From an uncultured Verrucomicrobiota bacterium (GTDB taxonomy: Bacteria > Verrucomicrobiota > Kiritimatiellia > CAIVKH01), in contig CALBHI010000022.1 in the NCBI GenBank assembly GCA_937894535.1, positions 1 to 7,840 of the forward strand: a stretch of 7,840 nucleotides of DNA, given 5' to 3'. The translations under genes and the position numbers were made by a program. Below the pieces are notes generated by a model. The model was not told the origin of the DNA, made no database searches, and worked only from the letters and a program-made list of their open reading frames with translations. Shown here piece by piece: positions 1 to 5,873 of the stretch. Every line of letters starts with the position of its first letter. Within the stretch, counting starts at the first letter, position 1.

Positions 1-51
1 TACAATGTACCGCTATGACGACATGACGTCAAGACGCCTCTTTGGATCGAA
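1..51 (-). other. Start of the next cassette or old integron flank (partial)
   Basis: In cassette orientation (minus strand) this is what follows the attC cleavage point G|TT, so it should be the 5' end of the next cassette or the end of the array. It begins TTCGATCC, which departs from the usual TTRRRY start of a cassette. I see no convincing start codon with a long frame before the window ends. A short palindrome TGACGTCA lies at 24-31, and ATGACG occurs twice nearby. An open frame on the plus strand from position 5 crosses the attC and looks like a chance frame. Confidence 0.4.
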
Positions 52-106
52 CGACAAGCCTCAGGGGCTCCCGCTTCGGGAGTCCTCCTGGAGGCGCATG
101 TTAGGT
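46..106 (-). repeat. Integron attC site (59-base element), 61 bp
   Basis: Read on the minus strand, the site opens with R'' = ACCTAAC (100-106), which fits RYYYAAC, and closes with R' = GTTCGAT (46-52), a degenerate GTTRRRY. Between them is an imperfect hairpin. GCCTC pairs with GAGGC, AGG with CCT, GG with CC, and CTCCCG with CGGGAG around an AAG loop. Three single-base bulges (C, A, A) all fall on the 5' arm, as expected for the extrahelical bases that set strand polarity in attC sites. Unpaired spacers ATGC and TTGTC separate the stem from the core sites. The site starts 23 bp after the stop codon of the cassette gene, the usual place. In known integrons the folded single strand of attC is the substrate of IntI. 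Confidence 0.88.
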
Positions 107-774
107 GATCGACAATTGAGTTCGTTATTCTATTTGTTCGTAACTGATTCATTGTACATCATAACTTCTTTAGCCATTCTTTTAACTTTCTCGGCGAGAA
201 TTGGGTCCTTGAACGGTTTGTCGTAGTATGAAGAAATATCGAAATATATTTCCTTTATTTTACCAGATTTAGTCTCAATCGTAATGATATCAACTACGAA
301 AACATTAGTGCTTGGCAAATCACTAAAGTCAACAATCGCTTGTCGATTACCAAAATCCAGCAGAACATTTGAAGACTCATCTGGAGCAGATCCGACAAGC
401 TGCCCACTGATAAATTCATAATCTGGATAATTATGTGTCAGCCAGAACTTTTGTGCAGTCATACCACCATCACGGGAATGAGCACCATAAATTTTGACGG
501 AGTCATGCAGTGACATACCGCTTTGATCTCCAAATGTAATTATTTCATCGAAGTATTCAAATACAACAGGCTTGTTCTCAATTAGGGGGCGCACTCTTTT
601 ACTTGCAAACGAGAATATGCTATCGATTGAATCGAGAAGAAGAGCTAGAGACGTAATAGAAATAAAATTATTACTACGTAAGCAAATTTGCGTTTATTTG
701 AAATCTCGCGCTTAACTTTACTTAAGTATGTCTCTTGATCATTCATTGTTACGGTACTCTTTCTTATCACCTAA
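52..774 (-). mobile_element. Integron gene cassette, 723 bp, in first position next to attI
   Basis: The cassette runs from the cleavage point in the attI-side core GTTAGGT (769-775, minus strand) to the G of the attC R' site at 52. Its 5' end TTAGGTGAT is the exact reverse complement of ATCACCTAA next to and within R''. In the excised circle R' would therefore read GTTAGGT and pair perfectly with R'' ACCTAAC. The cassette holds one gene on the same strand, with a 28-bp leader and no room for its own strong promoter, as is usual. It is AT-rich, unlike the GC-rich integrase and downstream genes, which suggests an outside origin. Orientation is away from intI, as in classical integrons. Confidence 0.85.
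130..746 (-). pseudogene. Cassette-borne membrane-anchored protein of unknown function, frameshifted
   Basis: An ATG at 746 (MNDQETYLSK...) opens a frame with a charged N-terminus and then a hydrophobic run, FAYVVIILFLL, before TAG at 645-647. The next frame is open from 693 to a TAG at 130-132. It continues the hydrophobic stretch (TSLALLL at about 654-634) and then a soluble domain of about 170 residues. Joining the frames by re-reading one base near 654 gives about 205 residues: a short cytoplasmic tail, one transmembrane helix and an extracytoplasmic domain. The simplest reading is loss of one base in the T-rich stretch near 655-668. If only the intact frame is used, the start is GTG at 594 and the product is 154 residues. 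No known motif is recognised; 'MSLHDSVKIYGAHS' and 'FWLTHNYPDYEF' are notable. A sequencing error is an alternative to a true mutation. Confidence 0.62.
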
Positions 775-785
775 CAAGTTATTGG
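769..785 (-). other. Candidate attI recombination core (simple site)
   Basis: On the minus strand this reads CCAATAAC-TT-GTTAGGT. The right half is a perfect GTTRRRY core. The left half ends in AAC and gives a short inverted pair around a 2-bp spacer. The layout resembles the end of attI1, where a left box ending in AAC lies a few bases before GTTAGG. It sits at the cassette boundary and on the side of intI facing the cassette, where attI is expected. Accessory integrase-binding direct repeats like those of attI1 were looked for up to about 990 but not found, so the full extent of attI is unknown. Confidence 0.68.
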
Positions 786-999
786 AAAGATTTCTTGTGA
801 TCCTGCGATGTTTTGGTGGCGCGGTCACAACCTCCTCAAAGACAGGGTGTAGGGTAGCGGGTTTTCAACGCGACGTAAAGCGGGCAGCGCGCCGGTGTTC
901 TATGCGATGTTTCTTACAGAAATCACTGTTGATATGGTAAGCCATTATGCAGCATGGTGATGTGAAGCATATGAGCACGCCAACCCGGAATGACCCGCC
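786..999. promoter_or_regulatory. Non-coding region between attI and intI
   Basis: This stretch must hold the rest of attI, the intI promoter (plus strand) and perhaps the cassette promoter Pc (minus strand). Base composition changes across it from AT-rich to GC-rich. No pair of promoter hexamers with good spacing is convincing. The best minus-strand candidate is TTTACG and TACCCT, 17 bp apart, at about 852-880; it is weak. A small dyad ACAG-N6-CTGT lies at 916-929, but its arms are in the reverse order of the enterobacterial LexA box. TGTTC at 896-900 matches only half of the TGTTC-N4-GAACA motif reported for Verrucomicrobia LexA. No gene is supported here. Confidence 0.4.
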
Positions 1000-2271
1000 A
1001 TGAAGCCCCTTCCCGCCGCCCTGCTGCCCGCCTACAATGCCATGCTGGCCGATGCGGCCGTGCCCGACCGCGATCGCGGCGACTTCCGGAAGTGGTTGAT
1101 GTACTATCTGGACTTCTGTTTCTCGTACCGCCACCCCCCGCGCAATCCCGATTCCCGGACACCGTTCCTCCAGAAACTGGCCGCGAAACGCCAAGGACCC
1201 TCCGCGCAGGAACAAGCCGCCCGCGCGGTCGACCTGTATTACCAGACCGTGAAGGACTGGCCGGCGAAACCAGGCACGCCAAATACGACGCCCAACCCGT
1301 GGGAAGCCCTCTACGTCGACCTGAAGAACGCCATCAAGGTCCGCCAGTATTCACCGAAGACCCTGGCCACCTACCAAACCTGGACTCGGCAGTTCCAGTT
1401 CTTCGTGAAGGACAAGGCACCCGCGGCCTTGACCGCCGAGGATGCCGCCGCCTACCTGACCTACCTCGCCACCGAAAAAAACGTGGTCGCCTCCACCCAG
1501 AACCAGGCCTTTAATGCCCTGCTTTTCGTGTACCGCCATATCCTGAAGGTGGACTACGACCTGCGCGACAAGGCCGTCCGCGCCCGACGGACCCGTTACA
1601 TCCCCACCGTGCTGAGCCGTGAGGAGGTGGACCGGGTGATCGGCTTGCTCGAATACCCCTACAACCTCGTCGTCGGCCTGCTCTACGGTTGCGGACTCCG
1701 GTTGTTCGAAGGCCTGAACCTGCGGGTGGGCTGCCTCGATTTCGATACCAACATCCTGACCGTGCACGACGGCAAGGGGAAGAAGGACCGCACCGTGCCC
1801 CTTCCGAAAACCCTCCTCCCGGAACTGAAGAAACACCTGAAGCGCGTCTACAAACTGCACGAGAAGGATCTGGCCGCGGAGTACGCCGGGGTGTTCATGC
1901 CCGGCGCACTGAGCCGGAAGTGGAAAAGCGCCGCGCGGGAGTTGGTCTGGCAGTGGGTGTTCCCCGCGCATACCCTGACCTTCGTGCCGTCGGAAAACAC
2001 CTACCGCCGCTACCACATGCACGAATCCGTGTTCCAACGCGCCCTCCGCACCGCCGTACTGAAGGCCCGCATCCCCAAACGCATTACTGCGCACACCTTT
2101 CGCCACAGCTTCGCCAGCCACCTGCTCCGCAACAATTACGACATCCGCACCATCCAGGAAATGCTGGGCCATAGCGACGTCCGCACGACCATGATCTATA
2201 CCCACACCGTGCAGAGCCGGACCCTGAAGGAACGCAAAAGCCCGTTGGATTTCGAGGACGAACCCAACTGA
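1000..2271 (+). CDS. intI: Integron integrase IntI (tyrosine recombinase), with long N-terminal extension
   Basis: This site-specific recombinase excises and inserts gene cassettes at attC and attI. The 423-residue product has the tyrosine-recombinase residues R234 (GLRLFEGL), K259 (GKGKKDR), H365 and R368 (HTFRHSF), H391 (LGHSD) and nucleophile Y400 (MIYTH). The stretch at about 294-350, including 'WQWVFPAHT' and 'RRYHMHESVFQRALR', is the insertion found only in IntI proteins and used to bind folded attC. The C-terminus keeps 'SPLD'. Compared with IntI1 (R146, H277, R280, H303, Y312), each residue is displaced by exactly 88, so the core has the same length. The N-terminal core-binding domain starts near 102. 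Residues 1-100 are extra and may form a second SAM-like helical domain (FRKWLMYYLDFC). The ATG at 1000 follows a weak GGA. Codon use is GC-rich like the chromosome, so the gene appears resident. It ends 26 bp from the convergent hydrolase gene. Confidence 0.95.
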   Translation: MKPLPAALLPAYNAMLADAAVPDRDRGDFRKWLMYYLDFCFSYRHPPRNPDSRTPFLQKLAAKRQGPSAQEQAARAVDLYYQTVKDWPAKPGTPNTTPNPWEALYVDLKNAIKVRQYSPKTLATYQTWTRQFQFFVKDKAPAALTAEDAAAYLTYLATEKNVVASTQNQAFNALLFVYRHILKVDYDLRDKAVRARRTRYIPTVLSREEVDRVIGLLEYPYNLVVGLLYGCGLRLFEGLNLRVGCLDFDTNILTVHDGKGKKDRTVPLPKTLLPELKKHLKRVYKLHEKDLAAEYAGVFMPGALSRKWKSAARELVWQWVFPAHTLTFVPSENTYRRYHMHESVFQRALRTAVLKARIPKRITAHTFRHSFASHLLRNNYDIRTIQEMLGHSDVRTTMIYTHTVQSRTLKERKSPLDFEDEPN

Positions 2272-2297
2272 ATCGGTGCGCGCAGCAACGCCACGTG

Positions 2298-3248
2298 TCA
2301 GCGGGCCAACAGGTCCGCCACCGCCCTGCTCCACCGCTCCGGATCGGTGAGGCACACGTTAACATGCCCGGCACCAGGAATAAGCAGAAATTCCCGGTGC
2401 CCGCGCAAGGCATCGCTGACCTTCTGCGCACGCCGCCACGGAGCCCGGTTGTCGGCCTCGCCGTGGATGACCAGGATCGGCGTGGTGATGTCCCGGGCAT
2501 AGGCCACCGCATCGTGGGCGAACCCGTTGATGCCGAGCCGGACACTGCCCCAGAACAACAGCACCTCCGCGCCGGGAAACGGCGGCACCCGCATCAATCG
2601 GAACCGCTCGCGGATTGCCTCGGGCAAGGTATCAAAAACCGACTCGGCGATCGCAGCATCAGGCCGGGCTCCGAATGCGGCCATCGCTCGCAACACCGCC
2701 ACCCCGCCCATGGAATGTCCGTAGGCCAGCACCCGGTGCTGCGGCCAGGTGGTACGGACCCACCCCACCACCGCCGCGACATCGCGTGCCTCGTCCCACC
2801 CCAGCGTGGTGCGGTAGCCGGGCGAACCGCCATGCCCGGGGAAATCCACCAGCACCACCGTGCAGCCCAGGTCATGCAAGGCGGCCGCCTCATGCAACAT
2901 GCCGGACTTCTCGCTGCTGTAGCCGTGGAACACCACCGCGACGATGTTGGTACGGTCGGACGGAATCACCCAGCCGGACAAGGTCAGTCCGTCGCGCCCC
3001 GGCACCGCCACCTCCTCGTATGGGAGCATCCACGCGGCCGGTGTGGTGTGCGACACCGGCTTCGGCACCTCGATCCCGCGCAGCAGGATCCGCAGGCGAT
3101 CCGGCCAAGTGAGCGACTCGGGCGGCGGTGTGCGGTTTCCGTGCTCGGTGTAGATGAAAAACGCGCCGGCATGGCGGTAAGCCAGGATGTTCGCGGCCAC
3201 GAAGAGCACCACAGCCACCACGGCCATGCGGCGGCCCCACGTTTTCAT
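2298..3248 (-). CDS. Membrane-anchored alpha/beta hydrolase (serine aminopeptidase S33-like)
   Basis: The 316-residue product starts with a single hydrophobic helix (about 8-24, VAVVLFVAANILA), which suggests an N-terminal membrane anchor with the catalytic domain outside the cytoplasm. The alpha/beta-hydrolase fold is shown by the oxyanion motif FHGY (107-110), 'FPGHGGSPG', the nucleophile elbow GHSMG with S179, D266 in 'IHGEAD', and H295 in 'GAGH'. The triad is complete. Relatives include lysophospholipase-like and peptidase-like enzymes of unknown substrate, so no reaction is assigned. The start is placed at the ATG at 3248, which overlaps the pdxH stop as ATGA and implies translational coupling. 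A GTG 24 bases upstream is also in frame but lies deeper inside pdxH. It is the last gene of the suf-pdxH transcription unit and converges on intI. Confidence 0.85.
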   Translation of the reverse strand: MKTWGRRMAVVAVVLFVAANILAYRHAGAFFIYTEHGNRTPPPESLTWPDRLRILLRGIEVPKPVSHTTPAAWMLPYEEVAVPGRDGLTLSGWVIPSDRTNIVAVVFHGYSSEKSGMLHEAAALHDLGCTVVLVDFPGHGGSPGYRTTLGWDEARDVAAVVGWVRTTWPQHRVLAYGHSMGGVAVLRAMAAFGARPDAAIAESVFDTLPEAIRERFRLMRVPPFPGAEVLLFWGSVRLGINGFAHDAVAYARDITTPILVIHGEADNRAPWRRAQKVSDALRGHREFLLIPGAGHVNVCLTDPERWSRAVADLLAR

Positions 3249-3886
3249 GGACTCAGCCGGACCCAGCTCCACCCGTTCGCGCCGCGGGTGTAGCGGAAAC
3301 GGTCGTGCAACCGGTAGGTCCGCCCCTGCCAGAACTCGATCTGGTCGGCAACCACCCGGTATCCGCCCCAGTAGGGCGGCAACGGCACCGGCTGGCCGGC
3401 GAACTGTTTTTCGTACTGGTCGTACTTCGCCATCAGCTCGGCGCGGCTGGTCACCGTGCTATCCTGGTTCGAGGCCCAGGCCCCGATCTGGCTGCCGCGC
3501 GGACGGCGATGGAAGTAACGTTCCGACTCCTCGCGGGAAAGTTTTTCCACGCGGCCGGTCATGCGAACCTGGCGCACCAACTCGTTCCAGTAGATCACCA
3601 TCGAAGCGCGCGGGTTGGCGTCCAGCTCGCGCCCCTTCTGGCTTTCGTAGTTGGTGTAGAAGACAAAGCCGCGTTCGTCGTAGGACTTCAACAGGACCAT
3701 GCGGACCGAAGGCTGGCCGTCGGCGTCCGCCGTGGCGAGCGCGGTGGCATCCGGCCAGAAGATGCGCGCCGTGCGGGCAAAGCGGAACCAGCGGTCGAAC
3801 AGCACGAGTGGATCGGAGGTCAGGTCCTCCTCGCGCAGGCCGCGGGTCAGGCCGCGGATGGATAACACGCGGGCGATGATCCCCAT
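3245..3886 (-). CDS. pdxH: Pyridoxamine/pyridoxine 5'-phosphate oxidase
   Basis: This FMN enzyme oxidises pyridoxine or pyridoxamine 5'-phosphate to pyridoxal 5'-phosphate (PLP) in the cytoplasm. The 213 residues are close to the 218 of E. coli PdxH. The FMN and PLP residues line up with a constant shift of five: R62 and K67 in 'RMVLLKSYD', K84 in 'SQKGR', Q106 in 'RQVR', Y124, R128 and S132 in 'YFHRRPRGS', W186, and R192, H194 and R196 in 'RLHDR'. The C-terminal 'PPYWGGYRV' and 'EFWQGR' are family signatures. The start is the ATG at 3886, preceded by AAGGG and 2 bp after the sufU stop. A longer in-frame start at 3946 would overlap sufU by about 58 bp and adds residues the family lacks. Its place beside sufS is meaningful because SufS depends on PLP. 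Confidence 0.96.
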   Translation of the reverse strand: MGIIARVLSIRGLTRGLREEDLTSDPLVLFDRWFRFARTARIFWPDATALATADADGQPSVRMVLLKSYDERGFVFYTNYESQKGRELDANPRASMVIYWNELVRQVRMTGRVEKLSREESERYFHRRPRGSQIGAWASNQDSTVTSRAELMAKYDQYEKQFAGQPVPLPPYWGGYRVVADQIEFWQGRTYRLHDRFRYTRGANGWSWVRLSP

Positions 3887-3888
3887 GG

Positions 3889-4317
3889 TCAGCCCTTCAC
3901 CTGGTTCAGCGCGGCATCGAGGCCATGCCACGCCATGGTACAGCACTTGATGCGCAACGGATACTTGCGCACCCCCTTGAGCGCGGCAAGGTCGCCGAGT
4001 TCATCGTCGGACAGTTCAGGTCCGCCGCGCATCATGGCGTTGAAGCGGGCGATCAGGTCGCGCACCTCGGCGACCGGGCGCCCGATGACCTTCTCGGCCA
4101 TCATCGAGGACGAGGCGGTGCAGATCGCACAGCCCGCGCATTCGATGACCAGTTCGCGCAGCACGCCATCGGCTGCCGCGGCGTTTAGCTTGATGTGGTC
4201 GCCGCAGGTCGGGTTTTCCTCGTCCACCATCGCCTGCCCGTCCGGGATTTTCCCGAAGTGGCGCGGGTGCTTGTAGTGGTCAAGGATGATTTCCTGGTAG
4301 ATTTCGTCAAGGTGCAC
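3889..4317 (-). CDS. sufU: SufU-type iron-sulfur assembly scaffold / zinc-dependent sulfurtransferase
   Basis: In the SUF system SufU accepts persulfide sulfur from SufS and passes it on for [Fe-S] assembly. The 142-residue product has the conserved ligands C38 and D40 (NPTCGD), C63 (GCAIC) and C125 (RIKCC). These match B. subtilis SufU C41, D43, C66 and C128 with a constant shift of three. The stretch at about 95-118 (RGGPELSDDELGDLAALKGV) is the insertion that separates SufU from classical IscU. Additional cysteines are C60, C66 and C126. The start is GTG at 4317. An in-frame TGA lies just upstream, so no longer start exists, and AGAGG lies about 10 bases before it. The gene overlaps the end of sufS by 11 bases, suggesting coupled translation of the two partners. 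Confidence 0.93.
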   Translation of the reverse strand: MHLDEIYQEIILDHYKHPRHFGKIPDGQAMVDEENPTCGDHIKLNAAAADGVLRELVIECAGCAICTASSSMMAEKVIGRPVAEVRDLIARFNAMMRGGPELSDDELGDLAALKGVRKYPLRIKCCTMAWHGLDAALNQVKG

Positions 4318-5551
4318 GGTCGAAGAACCTCTTCACGCGGAGCAGCGAGGCGACCAGCGCATCGATGTCCGCTCGGGTGTTGTAGAAATACAGGCTGGCC
4401 CTGGTCAATGCCGTTTCACCGAGTTGGCGGATCAACGGCTGCGCACACATGTGGCCGGCCCGCACCGCGATGCCGTCTTGGTCCACAAAATGCGCGATGT
4501 CGTGCGGATGCACCCCGGTGATGGAAAACGAAACTGCCCCACCGCGGTGGGCGGCACGACCGTGGATGGTCAACCCGTCCACCTCCACCAGACGCTCCAT
4601 CGCATACGCGGTCAACGCCTCCTCGTGGCGGCGCGCGGCCGCTCGGTCCATCGCCTCGTACACGTCGATGGCTGAACCGAGGCCGATCGTTCCCGCGATG
4701 TTCGGCGTGCCCGCCTCGAACTTGTGCGGGATCTCCGCCCAGGTCGAGGCCTCAAGCGTGACCTTGCTGATCATCTCGCCGCCGCCGAGGAACGGAGGCA
4801 TCGCCTCCAGCAAAGCCGGCTTCGCGTACAGCACGCCGATTCCGGTCGGGGCCATCATCTTGTGCCCGGAAAAGGCGAGGAAATCGCAGTCCATGGCCAC
4901 GACATCGATGGGCATGAATGGCACACTCTGCGCGCCATCGACCAGCACCAGCGCCCCGGTGCGGTGTGCGGCGGCGATGATCGATTCCACCGGATTGATC
5001 GTACCGAGCACGTTTGACATGTGGGTCAGCGCGACCAGCTTGACCGGTCCCTGCATCAACCGGTCGAACGCGGCGAGGTCGAGTTCGCCTTCCGGGGTGA
5101 ACGGAATGTGGGCGAGTTTGGCGCCGGTGGCTGCGGCCACCAGTTGCCACGGCACGATGTTGCTGTGGTGTTCCATGGCGGTGATCACCACGGTGTCGCC
5201 GGGCTTCAGGTTCGCACGGCCCCAGCTTTGGGCGACCAGGTTGATGGCCTCGGTGGTGCCGCGGGTGAAGACGATGGAGCGCGGGTCGGGCGCGCCGATG
5301 AAGCGGGCGACCTTCACGCGCGCATTTTCGTAGTGCTCGGTGGCGAGTTCGGCCAGGCGGTGGATGCCCCGGTGCACGTTGGCATTCATCGTCGTGTAGT
5401 AGTCGCGCTGGTTGTCGAGGACTTCGACCGGCTTCTGGGTGGTCGCGGCGCTATCGAGGTACACCAGCGGTTTGCCGTCGCGCACCGTCTGCCCGAGGAT
5501 CGGAAAGCGGGCGCGGAACGCCTCGGCATCAAATGGAAGGGGGTTGGTCAT
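4307..5551 (-). CDS. sufS: Cysteine desulfurase SufS (group II)
   Basis: SufS is a cytoplasmic PLP enzyme that converts cysteine to alanine and forms an enzyme-bound persulfide for Fe-S assembly. The product has 414 residues. PLP sits on K231 in 'FSGHKMMAPTG'; H128 in 'EHHSNIVPW' stacks on the ring; D205 and Q208 in 'VDGAQS' contact the cofactor; the sulfur-carrying C369 is in 'RAGHMCAQP'. The distances from the lysine to the histidine and cysteine equal those of E. coli SufS (H123, K226, C364). The short loop around the cysteine marks group II enzymes, which need a partner such as SufU or SufE. The ATG at 5551 follows the Rieske stop codon by 4 bp. The sufU gene overlaps its 3' end. Confidence 0.97.
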   Translation of the reverse strand: MTNPLPFDAEAFRARFPILGQTVRDGKPLVYLDSAATTQKPVEVLDNQRDYYTTMNANVHRGIHRLAELATEHYENARVKVARFIGAPDPRSIVFTRGTTEAINLVAQSWGRANLKPGDTVVITAMEHHSNIVPWQLVAAATGAKLAHIPFTPEGELDLAAFDRLMQGPVKLVALTHMSNVLGTINPVESIIAAAHRTGALVLVDGAQSVPFMPIDVVAMDCDFLAFSGHKMMAPTGIGVLYAKPALLEAMPPFLGGGEMISKVTLEASTWAEIPHKFEAGTPNIAGTIGLGSAIDVYEAMDRAAARRHEEALTAYAMERLVEVDGLTIHGRAAHRGGAVSFSITGVHPHDIAHFVDQDGIAVRAGHMCAQPLIRQLGETALTRASLYFYNTRADIDALVASLLRVKRFFDRAP

Positions 5552-5555
5552 GACA

Positions 5556-5873
5556 TCACGCCGGCTTCTTCAGGAGGATGCGGTCGCCTTCGACCTTCAG
5601 TTCATACGAGGCGATCGGGCGAACGGCGGGCAAACAGGTGTGGCGGCCATCGCGCAGGTCAAACCGCGCCGCGTGCAGGGGGCACTCGATCTCGAATCCG
5701 TCGATATCGCCGTGCATGATCGTCGCTTTCTGGTGGCTGCACCAAGCGCTCACCGCATAAAAGCCTTCGGGCAGCTTAAACACGCCGATCTGGTAATTGC
5801 CGCCGAGATCGACCAGTTTCCGGTCGGTCTTCTTGAATTCATCCACGGTGGCCACTTCAATCCATTCACTCAT
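5556..5873 (-). CDS. Rieske [2Fe-2S] ferredoxin-like protein of the suf operon
   Basis: This small soluble electron carrier of 105 residues has the Rieske cluster motif in two parts: C45-S-H47 (WCSHQ) and C64-P-L-H67 (CPLHAARFDL), 16 residues between H47 and C64. It resembles the NirD / dioxygenase-ferredoxin type. Proteins of this kind are often found between sufD and sufS in other bacteria, but their exact role in Fe-S assembly is not settled. The start is set at the ATG at 5873 (MSEWIEV) because GGAG lies 9 bases before it. TTG at 5891 and ATG at 5888 are in frame upstream but would remove the ribosome site. It is the first gene of the operon in this window. No disulfide cysteines like those of respiratory Rieske proteins are present. 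Confidence 0.9.
   Translation of the reverse strand: MSEWIEVATVDEFKKTDRKLVDLGGNYQIGVFKLPEGFYAVSAWCSHQKATIMHGDIDGFEIECPLHAARFDLRDGRHTCLPAVRPIASYELKVEGDRILLKKPA

Noticed and set aside
71..90. Intrinsic terminator at the CTCCCG/CGGGAG hairpin
   Set aside because: No T tract follows on either strand and the hairpin is the inner stem of the attC.
5..226. Plus-strand open frame of 73 codons
   Set aside because: It crosses the attC and runs antisense to the end of the cassette gene; no ribosome site or recognisable motif.
655..671. Programmed -1 frameshift site in the cassette gene
   Set aside because: No X-XXY-YYZ heptamer is in the right frame at the join; a simple indel is more likely.
916..929. 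ACAG-N6-CTGT dyad as a LexA box before intI
   Set aside because: The arms are in the opposite order to CTGT-N8-ACAG and only 4 bp long; the nearby TGTTC lacks its GAACA partner.
728..940. Plus-strand open frame across the attI region
   Set aside because: It spans the cassette boundary and the attI core, has unrelated composition at its two ends and shows no family features.
1351..2355. Long minus-strand frame (334 codons) antisense to intI
   Set aside because: It is a GC-rich shadow of intI, whose catalytic residues are all intact on the plus strand.
2295..3293. Long plus-strand frame (332 codons) opposite the hydrolase
   Set aside because: It is a shadow of the hydrolase gene; its translation is rich in His, Arg and Pro with no domain pattern.
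4449..5719. Plus-strand frames of 294 and 232 codons opposite sufS
   Set aside because: They overlap sufS and the Rieske gene, which are unmistakable on the minus strand.
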